The notes: generated by a model not told the origin, from the sequence alone. DNA of 49,717 nucleotides from Natrialbaceae archaeon (GCA_003559215.1 PWMF01000046.1:1-49717); one strand, 5' to 3'; shown: positions 8,759-17,759, counted from the stretch's first letter. Program-made: numbers and translations.

Positions 8759-10051
8759 ATGAACAGACGTCTCCTTCTGGTGATCGGACTGTTCGTTCTC
8801 GTCGCCAGCTACCTGGTCGCCGGCGGCGTGGTCGATCCGACGACGGAGCCGACTGAGCCCGAGACGCTCGATCAGGATCGACTGATCCAGCCGGAGGAAA
8901 ACGGCAGCCACCTCTGGCCCTACACTAGCCGCGATCGATCGACCGACGAGCGGACCCTCGCACTCAACCTGATCGTCCACGGCGACGACGAGCGCGTCCA
9001 ACGGACGCTAGTCGCCCAGGACGAACTCGAGTGGGAGGAGCTCGACTCCGACGAGGAGGACGAACCCGAAGCCTACGAAGACGAGGGGGATTCGATCCAG
9101 TGGGACGACGCCCACGGCTCGACGCGCTACACCTACGTCGACACCGAACCCCACGGCGGAGAAGGCGTCTGGATCGACGAGAGCTACCAGCTCCACTCGG
9201 GAACGTACCTCGGCAGTCGACACCACATTCGGGCATACACGGTCGAGCACGACGACTGGACGGCCATCCAGGTCCACCAGGAGCACTTCGACTTCTTCCG
9301 GCTTCGACACACGGTGACCGACATCCAGCAGTCCCAGAACACGCTCGAGGGGGAGTTCCTCGACGAACCCTTCGTCGAGGAGGTGCGACGGGAGTACCAC
9401 GGCACGCACGGCGGGTGGAACGACGGCTGGCTCTCTGTTATCGAGCTGGCGACCGTCGGGCCCGTCGTGATCGGGAGCGTGCTCGGCGTCCTCGGGCTGG
9501 CCGGCGGCGGGAAGACCCGGGGTGCCCTACGAGGCGCCCGTCGGCTGCTCGAGTGGGCGTACCTGAACGTCCGCGGGTTCGTCCTCGTCGGGGCGCTCGC
9601 GGGACTGGTCGTCGGCGTCCGAAGCGCCGGGATCGCCGTCGAAGCGGCGGTGCCCTGGATCACGCCCCAGGCGTTCGTCGTCGCGCTCTATCCGATCCTG
9701 GCGGTCGGGTTGCCGGTGACGGCGATCGTGCTCACGCAGTCGCTCGAGCGGGCGGGCCGGCTACTGCGGCTGCAACGCGTCGTGAACTGGCTCGGGCGGC
9801 CACTGGCGCCCCAGTCGGCGTTTACGTTTACCGTGGTCGGGCTCGGACTGGGGTTCCTGTTGGATTTCGCCGCGGTCGGGGTGACGACGCTGCCGCTCGA
9901 GTTGCTGCTCCACCGAATCGGGCTGATCGTCACCCTCGGACTGCTCGCGTCGGGAACCGCCCGTAACGACACCGAGGGCGTCGTACTCTTCGGCGTCGGC
10001 CTTCTGGGCTGGATGATCGGGCTCGCGATGCCGCTTCTTGGCTACCTGTAG
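8759..10051 (+). CDS. Haloarchaeal multi-pass membrane protein with large extracytoplasmic domain
   Basis: 430 residues from the ATG at 8759, which places a clean signal-anchor helix (RRLLLVIGLFVLVASYLVAG) at the N-terminus. Residues about 25-220 form a hydrophilic, acidic domain with an acidic run (EELDSDEEDEPEAYEDEGD) and His-rich surface segments. The rest holds about six transmembrane helices (TVGPVVIGSVLGVLGLAGG to VLFGVGLLGWMIGLAMPLLG). I do not recognise a named family. The layout suggests an exposed sensing or binding domain on a membrane base, but no function can be assigned. Confidence 0.72.
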   Translation: MNRRLLLVIGLFVLVASYLVAGGVVDPTTEPTEPETLDQDRLIQPEENGSHLWPYTSRDRSTDERTLALNLIVHGDDERVQRTLVAQDELEWEELDSDEEDEPEAYEDEGDSIQWDDAHGSTRYTYVDTEPHGGEGVWIDESYQLHSGTYLGSRHHIRAYTVEHDDWTAIQVHQEHFDFFRLRHTVTDIQQSQNTLEGEFLDEPFVEEVRREYHGTHGGWNDGWLSVIELATVGPVVIGSVLGVLGLAGGGKTRGALRGARRLLEWAYLNVRGFVLVGALAGLVVGVRSAGIAVEAAVPWITPQAFVVALYPILAVGLPVTAIVLTQSLERAGRLLRLQRVVNWLGRPLAPQSAFTFTVVGLGLGFLLDFAAVGVTTLPLELLLHRIGLIVTLGLLASGTARNDTEGVVLFGVGLLGWMIGLAMPLLGYL

Positions 10052-10113
10052 CGACGGTCGCCGTCGTTTCCGAAACGCCGTACGTTTTTGCACCAGCTCT
10101 CGTCTCCGGCACC

Positions 10114-10422
10114 ATGGAGGACCAACAGCGACGGGTCGCGGCGTTCGTCGACGACCACGACCTCGAGGCCCCACCGGCGTACAGAGTGCTCGATCTCGCC
10201 TCGGAGATCGGCGAGCTCGCGAAGGACGCCAACGAGTCGACCGCTTACGGCGCCTCGCCCGAGGACGTCGAGATCAGCTCCGACGAGATCGGCGACGTCC
10301 TGTTCGCGCTGCTGGCGCTCGCTGACGACCTCGAGATCGACGCCGACGAGGCACTCGAGGAAGCGCTCGAGAAGTACGGAGAGCGACTCGAGGAGAACGG
10401 ATCGCCGGGTTCGGGCGACTGA
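10114..10422 (+). CDS. MazG-like nucleotide pyrophosphohydrolase
   Basis: A 102-residue all-alpha protein with the MazG Mg2+-binding pattern: SEIGELAKDANES (ExxE part) followed by SSDEIGDVLFALLALADDL (ExxD part). Short single-domain MazG proteins hydrolyse non-canonical or excess NTPs to NMP and pyrophosphate and usually act as dimers or tetramers. TATA-like acgtttttgc (10082-10091) is 27 nt before the ATG, predicting a leaderless transcript. It converges on the HD hydrolase gene, whose stop is 16 bp away. Confidence 0.85.
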   Translation: MEDQQRRVAAFVDDHDLEAPPAYRVLDLASEIGELAKDANESTAYGASPEDVEISSDEIGDVLFALLALADDLEIDADEALEEALEKYGERLEENGSPGSGD

Positions 10423-10437
10423 GGGGGCGAAAGGCGG

Positions 10438-11616
10438 CTACGGTGCGGGGTCGCCCTCGAGCCCGAGGACGTCCGCGGCTGCCTCGCGAACCGTATCAAC
10501 GCGATCTGGCGGGGCGTAGACGCCGAGGCGCCAGATCTCTCGCGCGCAGGCGTCCAGGCCGGCGACCAGCGGTGAGCGGTCGCCGAGCCGTCGCGGTTCG
10601 CCGTCGACGAGCACTCGCGCTCGGGATTCCGGCGAGGACGGCATCCCGGGGCTGTCGAAGATCACGGCCGACGGGGCGACGTCGGCGACGGCCGCGATCT
10701 CGCGCTCGAGCTCCCGGGTGTGGTCGTACTCGAGGCCGACGAAGTTCTCGGGAACGGCTGCCCGCCGAACCCAGGCCGCGCGCTTGTAGAGCCGGCGGTT
10801 GCGCAGGCGACTCGCGGCGTCGGCCGTCGGCTCGTGGTCGGCAAGCGCCGCCAGCAGCTCCTCGTCGGTCAGTCGCGCGAACCGTTCGGGCTCGAGGGCG
10901 CCGTCGGCGAGGACGCGCTCGCTAGCCCGATCGAGCATCGCGCCGGCGATCCGGGAGACGTGGTGGCGGTAGACGGTCGCGTTCATCAGCGTCCGGGCGA
11001 TCAGCGCGCTCTCGGCGCTCGCGACGTTGCCGTCGGCGATCACCAGCTCGCCGTCGACGCGCCGGAACGCCCGGATCAGCCGCGCGTGGTCGATCGTCCC
11101 GTAGGGGACGCCCGTGTGGTGGGCGTCCCGAACGAGGTAGTCCATCCGGTCGACGTCGAGCGCACCGGAGACGAGTTCCCCCAGCGGGCCGCGGCCGTCG
11201 ACGGTCGCCGCGACGGCGTCGGGGTCGATCCCCCGCTCCTCGAGGACCGTTCCGAGTTCGGTCTCGGCAAGCAGCCACCCGATTTCGTCGTGGTGGCGCC
11301 CGAGGTGACGCTCGATGGCGGCCTCGGTCTGGTGGCCAAAGGGCCCGTGACCCACGTCGTGGACCAGCGCGGCGGCTCGGAGCCGGTCGGCGAGGGCGTC
11401 CTCAAGCTCGAGCTGGTCGGCGGCCCGCGAGGCGAGGTGGTAGACGCCGAGGCTGTGCTCGAATCGGGTGTGGTTCGCGGCGGGGTAGACGAGCTGGACG
11501 GTGCTCAGCTGCCGGACGTAGCGGAGTCGCTGCATCGGCTCGGTGTCGAGCAGCGCCTCCGCTGTCGGGCGGAGTTCGATGTAGTCGTGGACGCTGTCCT
11601 TGATCGTCGTCGTCAT
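10438..11616 (-). CDS. HD-domain phosphohydrolase (dNTPase/SAMHD1-like)
   Basis: 392 residues from ATG 11616. Early residues are SVHDYIELRPTAEALLDTEP, followed by the R-Q-L-STVQLVYPAANHTRFEHSLG pattern of the dGTPase/SAMHD1 superfamily. The metal-binding HD motif is ALVHDVGHGPFGHQTEAAIE near residues 88-100, and DRMDYLVRDAHHTG supplies the later Asp. A C-terminal beta-rich domain follows. The family removes triphosphate from dNTPs or hydrolyses other nucleotides. It is close to a MazG-like gene, so both may police nucleotide pools (inference). Confidence 0.87.
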   Translation of the reverse strand: MTTTIKDSVHDYIELRPTAEALLDTEPMQRLRYVRQLSTVQLVYPAANHTRFEHSLGVYHLASRAADQLELEDALADRLRAAALVHDVGHGPFGHQTEAAIERHLGRHHDEIGWLLAETELGTVLEERGIDPDAVAATVDGRGPLGELVSGALDVDRMDYLVRDAHHTGVPYGTIDHARLIRAFRRVDGELVIADGNVASAESALIARTLMNATVYRHHVSRIAGAMLDRASERVLADGALEPERFARLTDEELLAALADHEPTADAASRLRNRRLYKRAAWVRRAAVPENFVGLEYDHTRELEREIAAVADVAPSAVIFDSPGMPSSPESRARVLVDGEPRRLGDRSPLVAGLDACAREIWRLGVYAPPDRVDTVREAAADVLGLEGDPAP

Positions 11617-11685
11617 GGCCGACACTCGGCGGACCGGCCTCTTAGCCGCGGTGGTCTCGACGTCGGCTGCGAACCGATTCCAGAG

Positions 11686-12204
11686 TTATCGCGTGGCGAC
11701 CGGAGCGAGCAGCGCGCGGTCGATCTGCTCACGAGTCTCCTCGAGCGACCCCGAGTTGTCGATCGTCACGTACTCACACTCGAGGGGATCGAACGTCTCG
11801 CGCAGCTGCAGGTGCTGTTCGAAGCGGGCGTCGCTGACGCAGTCGGTTCGGCTCTCGATGCGCTCTTCGACGACCTCGAGGTCACAGTCAACGTAGACGA
11901 ACGTGCAATCGGCGCCGACCGCGCCGGCGATCTCGGCGGCCCGGTCGCGGTACGGCTTCGACTGGAACGTCGCGTCGAGGACGGCGTCGGTTCCGGACTC
12001 GAGGGCCGACCGCGCGAGCGAGAGCAACTCGGCGTAGGTCGCGTCGGTTTCGGCCGAGGTGTAGTCGGGATCGGGGAAGAGTCGTTTCCGAACCCGGTCG
12101 CTTCGGTAGCGCTCGGCCTCGAGTCGGTCGGCCGTGTACGCCGAGGCGACGGATTTGCCCACGCCCGGCAAGCCACAGTAGACGATCAGGGTTGGACGGG
12201 CCAC
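11686..12204 (-). CDS. P-loop kinase/AAA ATPase (zeta-toxin/polynucleotide-kinase-like)
   Basis: A 172-residue protein that begins with a GTG codon and has Walker A GLPGVGKSVAS at residues 11-21. The lid and substrate region contains RSDRVRKRLFPDP and AVLDATFQSKPYRDRA. VYVDCDLEVVEERIESR resembles the Walker B/lid segment of small kinases such as chloramphenicol phosphotransferase, zeta toxin or shikimate kinase. Substrate unknown. The start is supported by TATA-like atttaatacc (12225-12234) about 26 nt upstream, which suggests a leaderless mRNA beginning at GTG. It is divergent from the phnDCE operon. Confidence 0.8.
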   Translation of the reverse strand: MARPTLIVYCGLPGVGKSVASAYTADRLEAERYRSDRVRKRLFPDPDYTSAETDATYAELLSLARSALESGTDAVLDATFQSKPYRDRAAEIAGAVGADCTFVYVDCDLEVVEERIESRTDCVSDARFEQHLQLRETFDPLECEYVTIDNSGSLEETREQIDRALLAPVATR

Positions 12205-12337
12205 GGCTGATGATCGTCCGTACTGGTATTAAATCCGACCGAATTCAGTCGGGTATCCGATGATCGCCTGTCATATTTTGTCCACCATATAGCGATAAAT
12301 ATGAAAAGAGATCGTCTATAGAGCGAAACGATCATTG

Positions 12338-12344
12338 TATTTAT
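12338..12344 (+). promoter_or_regulatory. TATA box of the phnDCE operon
   Basis: tatttat centred 28 nt before the phnD ATG, giving a predicted start at or next to the ATG. The 12210-12368 intergenic stretch is unusually AT-rich (catattttgtccaccata, gataaatatgaaaag) for this genome and could hold regulator sites for phosphorus control, but I recognise no defined operator. Confidence 0.6.
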
Positions 12345-12368
12345 GCCGATTCGCTTATCGTACTATGT

Positions 12369-13382
12369 ATGGCCCGGATACCACGCTGTGGCGATAGTAC
12401 ACGACGAACGTTCCTGACGGCCTCTGGGGGGGTCGGACTGGCGGGACTGGCTGGTTGTCTCGGCGGGAACGGCGAGGGAGACGACGACGACGACGCCGTT
12501 CGGTTCATTCTCAATCCTGCGGAGGAACAGACCGACATCATCGAGGAATACACGCCGATGCAGGAGTACCTCGAGGACGAAACCGGCGCCGACATCGAAC
12601 TCATCCGCGCCGGCAGCTACGTCGAGACCCTCGAGGCGCTCGACGCCAACCAGGCGGAGATGGCCGACACGTCGCCGACGGCGGTTCCGGGCGGCGAGGG
12701 GTTCGCCGACGTCCTCGGGATGCGGACGGCCTTCGGCGGTCCGCTATACTTTTCGACGATCGTGACCACGCCGGACAGCGATATCGAGAGCATCGAGGAT
12801 CTCGAAGGCGAGTCGGTGGCCGCCGGCGCGCTGATGTCGTTCAGCGGGACGCTAGCACCGGCAATGATGCTGAGCGACGCGGGACTGGATATCGGCACGT
12901 TCCCGCAGGGAGACGCCGAGGATCTGGAGATTCAGACCGCGGGCGACCACGACACGGCCCGCGAGCAGATGGTCAACGACGACACGGTCGCAGCCGCCAC
13001 GACGGGGGCGTTCGCGTCCGCACCCCAGATTCCCCAGGAGCAGTTCGACGAGTACGAGGAGTTCGTCGAACACTCCGCGGAGTACGATGGCGCCGGTTCG
13101 GCCCTGGAGGACGGCGAGGAGGAACTGCAGCTGCTCGACGTCTCGGATCCGCTTCCCCGGGCGCCGATTATGGCTCGCAGCGAGTGGGACGATCCCGTTC
13201 GCGAAGACATCGAGGAGGCGCTGCTCGCGGCCGAGGAAGAGGATCTCATCCCGGACGACGTCGGCGAAGACTACGAACTCTGGTTTACGGGCATCGAGGA
13301 AGCCGACAGGGACGACTACGAACCAGTCAACGAAGTCCTCGATGAACTCGGACTCGAATTCGAAGACTTTGAGGACGAGTAG
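12369..13382 (+). CDS. phnD: Phosphate/phosphonate ABC transporter substrate-binding lipoprotein PhnD
   Basis: 337 residues. The N-terminus has a twin-arginine-type signal (TRRTFLTASGGVG) and a haloarchaeal lipobox LAGC with Cys near residue 30, so it is a Tat-exported lipoprotein. The mature part fits PhnD: RFILNPAEEQTDI, YTPMQEYLEDETGADIEL, EALDANQAEMADTSPTA, and LRTA-like GMRTAFGGPLYFSTIVTTP. It would deliver phosphonate, phosphite or phosphate to the PhnE channel. It heads a tight three-gene operon with the ATPase 37 bp downstream. No phosphonate-degrading genes are near, so the true ligand is open. Confidence 0.88.
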   Translation: MARIPRCGDSTRRTFLTASGGVGLAGLAGCLGGNGEGDDDDDAVRFILNPAEEQTDIIEEYTPMQEYLEDETGADIELIRAGSYVETLEALDANQAEMADTSPTAVPGGEGFADVLGMRTAFGGPLYFSTIVTTPDSDIESIEDLEGESVAAGALMSFSGTLAPAMMLSDAGLDIGTFPQGDAEDLEIQTAGDHDTAREQMVNDDTVAAATTGAFASAPQIPQEQFDEYEEFVEHSAEYDGAGSALEDGEEELQLLDVSDPLPRAPIMARSEWDDPVREDIEEALLAAEEEDLIPDDVGEDYELWFTGIEEADRDDYEPVNEVLDELGLEFEDFEDE

Positions 13383-13419
13383 CGGGCAGACACAGTAGGG
13401 AGCGTATCCAAATTTAACT

Positions 13420-14187
13420 ATGTCCGCTATTCGAGTAGAAAACCTCACAAAACGGTACGGGGAGACGGTCGCCCTCGACGACGTCTCGTTCGAGATCGAG
13501 GAGGGGGAGTTCGTCGTCGTGCTCGGCATCTCGGGGTCGGGAAAGTCGACGCTTCTCAGGTGTATCAACGGACTCACTGCGCCGACGGACGGTGCGGTGT
13601 ACGTTCAGGACGAGCCGGTCACGTCCCACCGGCAGGACGTCTCGATGGTCTTCCAGCAGCACAACGTCATCGAGGGGATGAGCGCGTACTCGAACGCACT
13701 TACCGGCGCGCTGAGTCGAGCCGATTACCTGGAGAGCGTGCTCCGGTTTAACGACCGCGAAGACAAGATCAAGGCGCTCGAGGCGCTCGAGACGGTCGGA
13801 CTGCTCGACGAGGCCGAGCAGCGGGCCGGCCGCATGAGCGGTGGCCAACAACAGCGGGTCGGCATCGCCAGGGCGCTCGTTCAGGATTCGGATATCTTGC
13901 TCGCCGACGAACCGGTCGCGAGTCTCGACCCCGGCAGCGCACAGACGGTCATGGGGTATCTCCGTACCGCGGCCGAACAGCGCGGCCTGACCGCGATGAT
14001 CAGTCTCCACCAGGTCAACCTCGCCCGACAGTTCGGACAACGATTTATCGGACTCGCGGACGGGGAACTGGTCTTCGACGGCTACGGCGACGAACTGAAA
14101 CTCGACGTGATCGACGAGCTGTACGGCGGCATCGACATGGAGGAGTTCCTGTCCGCCGGCGACGACAAACGGGAGGCGACCCAATGA
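13420..14187 (+). CDS. phnC: Phosphonate-type ABC transporter ATP-binding protein PhnC
   Basis: 255 residues. Walker A GISGSGKSTLLR near residue 35, Q-loop MVFQQHNVIEGMSAYSNALTGAL (diagnostic of PhnC, with its spaced asparagines), ABC signature MSGGQQQRVGIARAL, Walker B ILLADEPVASLDP and switch His SLHQVNLA. It powers import by the PhnE channel. The stop overlaps the phnE start by 4 nt (ATGA), showing translational coupling. PhnC-specific motifs make the assignment firm; the transported ligand is not fixed. Confidence 0.92.
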   Translation: MSAIRVENLTKRYGETVALDDVSFEIEEGEFVVVLGISGSGKSTLLRCINGLTAPTDGAVYVQDEPVTSHRQDVSMVFQQHNVIEGMSAYSNALTGALSRADYLESVLRFNDREDKIKALEALETVGLLDEAEQRAGRMSGGQQQRVGIARALVQDSDILLADEPVASLDPGSAQTVMGYLRTAAEQRGLTAMISLHQVNLARQFGQRFIGLADGELVFDGYGDELKLDVIDELYGGIDMEEFLSAGDDKREATQ

Positions 14188-15071
14188 GCACCGACAGCGC
14201 CATCGAGCAACGGTTAGAGGAGATCCGGCTCACCCGCCGAGTTCGGTGGATCATGTACGGACTCCTCTCGGTGCTGTTCGTCGCCGCGCTGTACGGGTCG
14301 ATACGGCTGATGGACTTCTCCTTTGGCTACCTCTACCAGCAGTGGCCGTACTTCACCGACCAGGTCGTCAACTACGTGCCCGATCTCGAGTTCCTCATCG
14401 AGGAGAACCTGCCGCTCGAGGCCGGGATCACGCTCGCGATGGGGTTCGTCGGAACCGTCTTCGGGATCCCCTTCGCGCTCGCACTCGGCGTCCTGGGAAG
14501 CGGTCGGGTAACTCCCTTCCCGTTTAATTTCATCTTTCGGTCGATCATGGCCGTCTCCCGCGCGATCCCCGCACTAGTGTGGTTCTTCATCTTCATCCCG
14601 CTGAGCGGACTCGGGGCGATCACCTCGACGATCGCGATCTTCGTCAGCACGATCGGCAACCTCGGTCGTCTCTTCACCGACGAACTCGAGGAGATCAAGG
14701 AGGGACCGATCGAGGCGATGGAGACGACCGGTGCCTCGAAGTCCCAGACGGTTAGCTTCGGCATGCTGAGTCAGGTCAAGACCTCCTTCATCGCCTGGAC
14801 GCTGTACATCTTCGAGGTGAACGTCCGCCAGGCCGTCACGCTCGGCCTGCTCGGCGGCGGCGGCATCGGCGTCGTCATCGAGGTCCAGCAGGGAATGCGC
14901 GCCTACGACAACATGATGGCCGGGATCCTGGTCGTCTTCGTGTTGATCGTCGCCGTCGAGATGGTCAGTCAACGGATTCGATCCTACCTCCGCGACGACG
15001 AGGAGGCCGACGGGCTGGTCGCGCTCATCGTCGGCTTCCCACAGCGAATGGCCGAATCAGCCGTCAAGTAA
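14184..15071 (+). CDS. phnE: Phosphonate-type ABC transporter permease PhnE
   Basis: 295 residues with about six membrane helices. PhnE features are ITLAMGFVGTVFGIPFALALG, SRAIPALVWFFIFIPLSGLGA and the ATPase-contacting loop EGPIEAMETTGASKSQT. GLLGGGGIGVVIEVQQGMRAYD near the C-terminus is typical. It overlaps phnC by ATGA. Only one permease is present, so it presumably forms a homodimer. It ends 22 bp from the convergent HD-domain gene. Confidence 0.92.
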   Translation: MSTDSAIEQRLEEIRLTRRVRWIMYGLLSVLFVAALYGSIRLMDFSFGYLYQQWPYFTDQVVNYVPDLEFLIEENLPLEAGITLAMGFVGTVFGIPFALALGVLGSGRVTPFPFNFIFRSIMAVSRAIPALVWFFIFIPLSGLGAITSTIAIFVSTIGNLGRLFTDELEEIKEGPIEAMETTGASKSQTVSFGMLSQVKTSFIAWTLYIFEVNVRQAVTLGLLGGGGIGVVIEVQQGMRAYDNMMAGILVVFVLIVAVEMVSQRIRSYLRDDEEADGLVALIVGFPQRMAESAVK

Positions 15072-15093
15072 CCCGTCGACTCCAGTTTTCGAC

Positions 15094-15801
15094 TTACTCG
15101 AGTCCCAGTTCTTCGGCCCGTTCGAGAAACAGCGCTTTCGGTCCGGTGCCGGGATCGATATCCGAGGGATCGACCTCGAGCGAGGGCTTCTTTCGGCGTT
15201 CGCTCGGAAAGTGAACCGCGAGCTCGTACTGCCCGATCGCGCCGTCTGCGGCGTCGACCAGCCGTTCGTCCTCGGCCGTTAGCTCGAGTCCCACCGCGTC
15301 CCGGACGGCCGCCTGGAGCCGACGCTCGGCGCTCGTGTACCCTGGAAGGCTCCGCTTGACCGGAGCAGGGACGTCCGAGAGGTAGGCCTCGCTGGCGTCG
15401 TGGAGCAGCCCCCACCGCCGTGCCGCCCGACTCCCGCCCCGGGCCCCGACCTCGAGACTGACGTGAACCGAGTGGCGAGCGACGCTGTAGAAGCACTTTC
15501 CCTGCCCCGCGAACCGGCTGAGGTTCGAGAGCGCGTGGGCGACGTCGGCCAGCTCGATCCGCTCGGGTTCCGGAGCCAGCGGCGTGATCGTCTCGCCAGT
15601 CCGAGTGTCGATCGCCGCGTGTCCGCCGTTGGCCTCCGCGAGGACGTCCTGTAACTCCCCCGCGACGCGTTCGGTTCGCCGACGGAGCTCGTCGACCGGT
15701 AGTTCGCCCGCCCGCAACGCTCGCGCCAGGGCTGCGGCCTCGGCCTCGAGTCGAGACGGATCCCTGGTCGCCCCGTCCCTCGTCTCGTCCGGATTCGCCA
15801 T
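15094..15801 (-). CDS. HD-superfamily nucleotidase (YfbR/phage HD-like)
   Basis: 235 residues from ATG 15801; longer versions of the frame are not protein-like. The N-terminal 60 residues are helical. The catalytic part has DTRTGETITPLAPEPERIEL, LSNLSRFAGQGKCFYSVARH, then RRWGLLHDASEAYLSDVPAPVKRSLPGY with the HD pair and a later Asp. This resembles the 5'-nucleotidase YfbR and phage-encoded HD proteins that act on dNMPs. The substrate is inferred only. It diverges from the NucS-N/zinc-ribbon gene across a 90-bp promoter region. Confidence 0.8.
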   Translation of the reverse strand: MANPDETRDGATRDPSRLEAEAAALARALRAGELPVDELRRRTERVAGELQDVLAEANGGHAAIDTRTGETITPLAPEPERIELADVAHALSNLSRFAGQGKCFYSVARHSVHVSLEVGARGGSRAARRWGLLHDASEAYLSDVPAPVKRSLPGYTSAERRLQAAVRDAVGLELTAEDERLVDAADGAIGQYELAVHFPSERRKKPSLEVDPSDIDPGTGPKALFLERAEELGLE

Positions 15802-15891
15802 ACTGCAGCTATCGGCGAGAATCGGGAAAGGCGTACCGTTCCGGACGGGGGCGACCTCGGGTTTAAGTACTGGAACGCGGCCAACGATCCC

Positions 15892-16656
15892 ATGATCGAC
15901 GACGCCATCCGCGTGCTCGCGGGCGACTGCACCGTCATCGCGGAGGACGCCGACCGATCGGAGTACCGCGGTCGGGTGACGACGATCGTCAAGCCCGACA
16001 ACACCGTGCTCGTCCACGATATCGACGGCTACCAGCCCGTCGCCTGGCTCACCCGCGCCGACAGCGTCTCGAGCGATCGGGCGGGCGACTTCACGCTCGT
16101 CGCCAAGAAGGACACCCAGACGCTGCGGATCGCCGCCCACGAACAGGAGGGGTTCGCCCACTATCCGGCCTCGGCGGCGGGAACCCCCGTCGGAACCTGC
16201 CCTAACTGTGACGGCGCGCTCGTTCGCTCCTCGGGCGTCCACTGCGTCGACTGCGGCGACCGCTACGGGATCCCCTCGGACGCGACCATCCGCGAGGAGC
16301 GCTGTGACTGTGACCTTCCGCGAATGCGCGTCGAGCGAGGACTCGCGTTCGACGTCTGTCTCGACCGGGCCTGTGAGTCGCTGGACGAGGCCGTCCGCGA
16401 GGCGTTCGACCGCGAATGGGACTGTCCGGAGCCGAACTGCGACGGCGACCTGCGGATTCTCCGTCGGGGTGGGCTGATCGCCGGCTGCGAGCACTACCCC
16501 GACTGCGACACCGGCTTCGCGGTTCCCGCCGGCGTCGTCGACGGCGACTGCGGCTGCGGGCTGCCGACCTTCGAGACCGGGACCGGCGCGCGCTGTCTCG
16601 ACGCGACCTGCGGACGGGTCGGCGAGTACCGGGTCGAGGCCGGCGTCGACGACTGA
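15892..16656 (+). CDS. NucS N-terminal-like/DUF91 plus multiple zinc ribbons (topoisomerase-type C4)
   Basis: 254 residues. The first 100 (VLAGDCTVIAEDADRSEYRG, TTIVKPDNTVLVHDIDGYQPVAW, TLRIAAHEQEGFAHY) match the N-terminal beta-barrel of archaeal NucS, a DNA-binding module. The nuclease domain is missing. Instead there are four or five Cys clusters: CPNCDGALVRSSGVHCVDCGDRY-type, CDCDLP, CPEPNCDGDLRILRRGG with GCEHYPDC (the topoisomerase I C4 finger pattern), and CGCGLPTFETGTG with CLDATCG. It is likely a DNA- or RNA-binding protein. TATA-like ggtttaagtac (15859-15869) is about 28 nt before ATG. endA lies downstream on the same strand. Confidence 0.75.
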   Translation: MIDDAIRVLAGDCTVIAEDADRSEYRGRVTTIVKPDNTVLVHDIDGYQPVAWLTRADSVSSDRAGDFTLVAKKDTQTLRIAAHEQEGFAHYPASAAGTPVGTCPNCDGALVRSSGVHCVDCGDRYGIPSDATIREERCDCDLPRMRVERGLAFDVCLDRACESLDEAVREAFDREWDCPEPNCDGDLRILRRGGLIAGCEHYPDCDTGFAVPAGVVDGDCGCGLPTFETGTGARCLDATCGRVGEYRVEAGVDD

Positions 16657-16721
16657 GACGGGCCGGAACGGGAGGCGACGGGATCCACAGCCACTTAGTG
16701 GTCCCCGGCAAAGAGCCGGGT

Positions 16722-17759
16722 ATGTCACTCGAGGGGCGGTTCGAGGACGGCGTCGTCCGCGTCGGCGGCGACGCCCGCCAGCGCTATCACGACTCGCGGG
16801 GGTACGGCTATCCGCTCGAGGGCAACGAGATCGCCCTCGCACCCGTCGAGGCGGCCCACCTGCTCTACAGAGGCGACCTCGCGGCCGTCGTCGACGGCGA
16901 CGAGCGACTCGACTTCCGGTCGTTGCTGGCCCGCGAACCCGGTCCCGACTTCGGCGTCCGGTTTCTGGTCTACGCCGACCTCCGCGAGCGGGGATTTTAC
17001 CTCTCGCCCGCGGCGGAGCCGTGGGTCGAGGATCCCCCGGAGACGGAGTTCGCCGTCTTCCCGCGAGGGAAAGGACCCGGAGACGGCGAGATCGCCTACG
17101 CCCTGCAGGTCATCGGCGAGCGAACCGACGTCGCCGGACGGGAGCTCGAGGAGGGCGTCCTCGCAGTCGTCGACGAGGAAAGCGAGATCACGTACTTCGA
17201 GGTGAACCGCCGGGACCCCGCGGGATCCTCGGCGTCCGAGCTCCCCGAGGGCTGCGAGGCGGACCTGCTCGCCGACCGGGTCGTCGTCTGGGAACCGCCC
17301 CTCGAGCTGTACGAGAAGACGTTCTACGGCCAACCGCTCGAGGGCCGGGAGTACGACGAGCCGACGCTGCAGTGTTCGCTGCTCGAGGCGACCTACCTCG
17401 CCGAGCGGGGCGCGCTCGACCTCGAGCCTGCGACCGTCCGAGAACGGGGCCGCGAGGTCGAAGGCGAGCGGTTCGACCGCCGGCTACGGGTCTACGCCGA
17501 GCTACGCGAGCGCGGGCTCGTCCCCAAGACGGGCTACAAGTTCGGCGCGGACTTCCGGACCTACGCCGACGTCGATTCGGTCGACGATCTCGGTCACTCC
17601 GAGCTGCTGGTGCGGGTCCACCCCGCCGATCACGTCTTCGAGCCCCGCGACATCGCGCTCGACGTCCGGCTGGCCCACGGGGTCCGCAAGACGATGGTGT
17701 TCGCACTGGTCGGCGAGGACAAAGTAGAGTGGTGGTCGCTCGAGCGGCTGACGCCCTGA
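16722..17759 (+). CDS. endA: tRNA-splicing endonuclease, two-repeat haloarchaeal type
   Basis: 345 residues. It cuts pre-tRNA introns at bulge-helix-bulge sites. Two tandem repeats are visible: an N-terminal degenerate copy (about 1-165) and a C-terminal catalytic copy with YEKTFYGQPLEG, then GYKFGADFRTYADVD (catalytic Tyr), VHPADHVF (His) and LAHGVRKTMVFAL (Lys). The fused length matches the alpha2-type enzyme of Euryarchaeota, which works as a homodimer. ATG 16722 is 27 nt after TATA-like ccacttagtgg. trpS lies 0.7 kb away; haloarchaeal tRNA-Trp is known for its large intron, so the neighbourhood makes sense. Confidence 0.92.
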   Translation: MSLEGRFEDGVVRVGGDARQRYHDSRGYGYPLEGNEIALAPVEAAHLLYRGDLAAVVDGDERLDFRSLLAREPGPDFGVRFLVYADLRERGFYLSPAAEPWVEDPPETEFAVFPRGKGPGDGEIAYALQVIGERTDVAGRELEEGVLAVVDEESEITYFEVNRRDPAGSSASELPEGCEADLLADRVVVWEPPLELYEKTFYGQPLEGREYDEPTLQCSLLEATYLAERGALDLEPATVRERGREVEGERFDRRLRVYAELRERGLVPKTGYKFGADFRTYADVDSVDDLGHSELLVRVHPADHVFEPRDIALDVRLAHGVRKTMVFALVGEDKVEWWSLERLTP

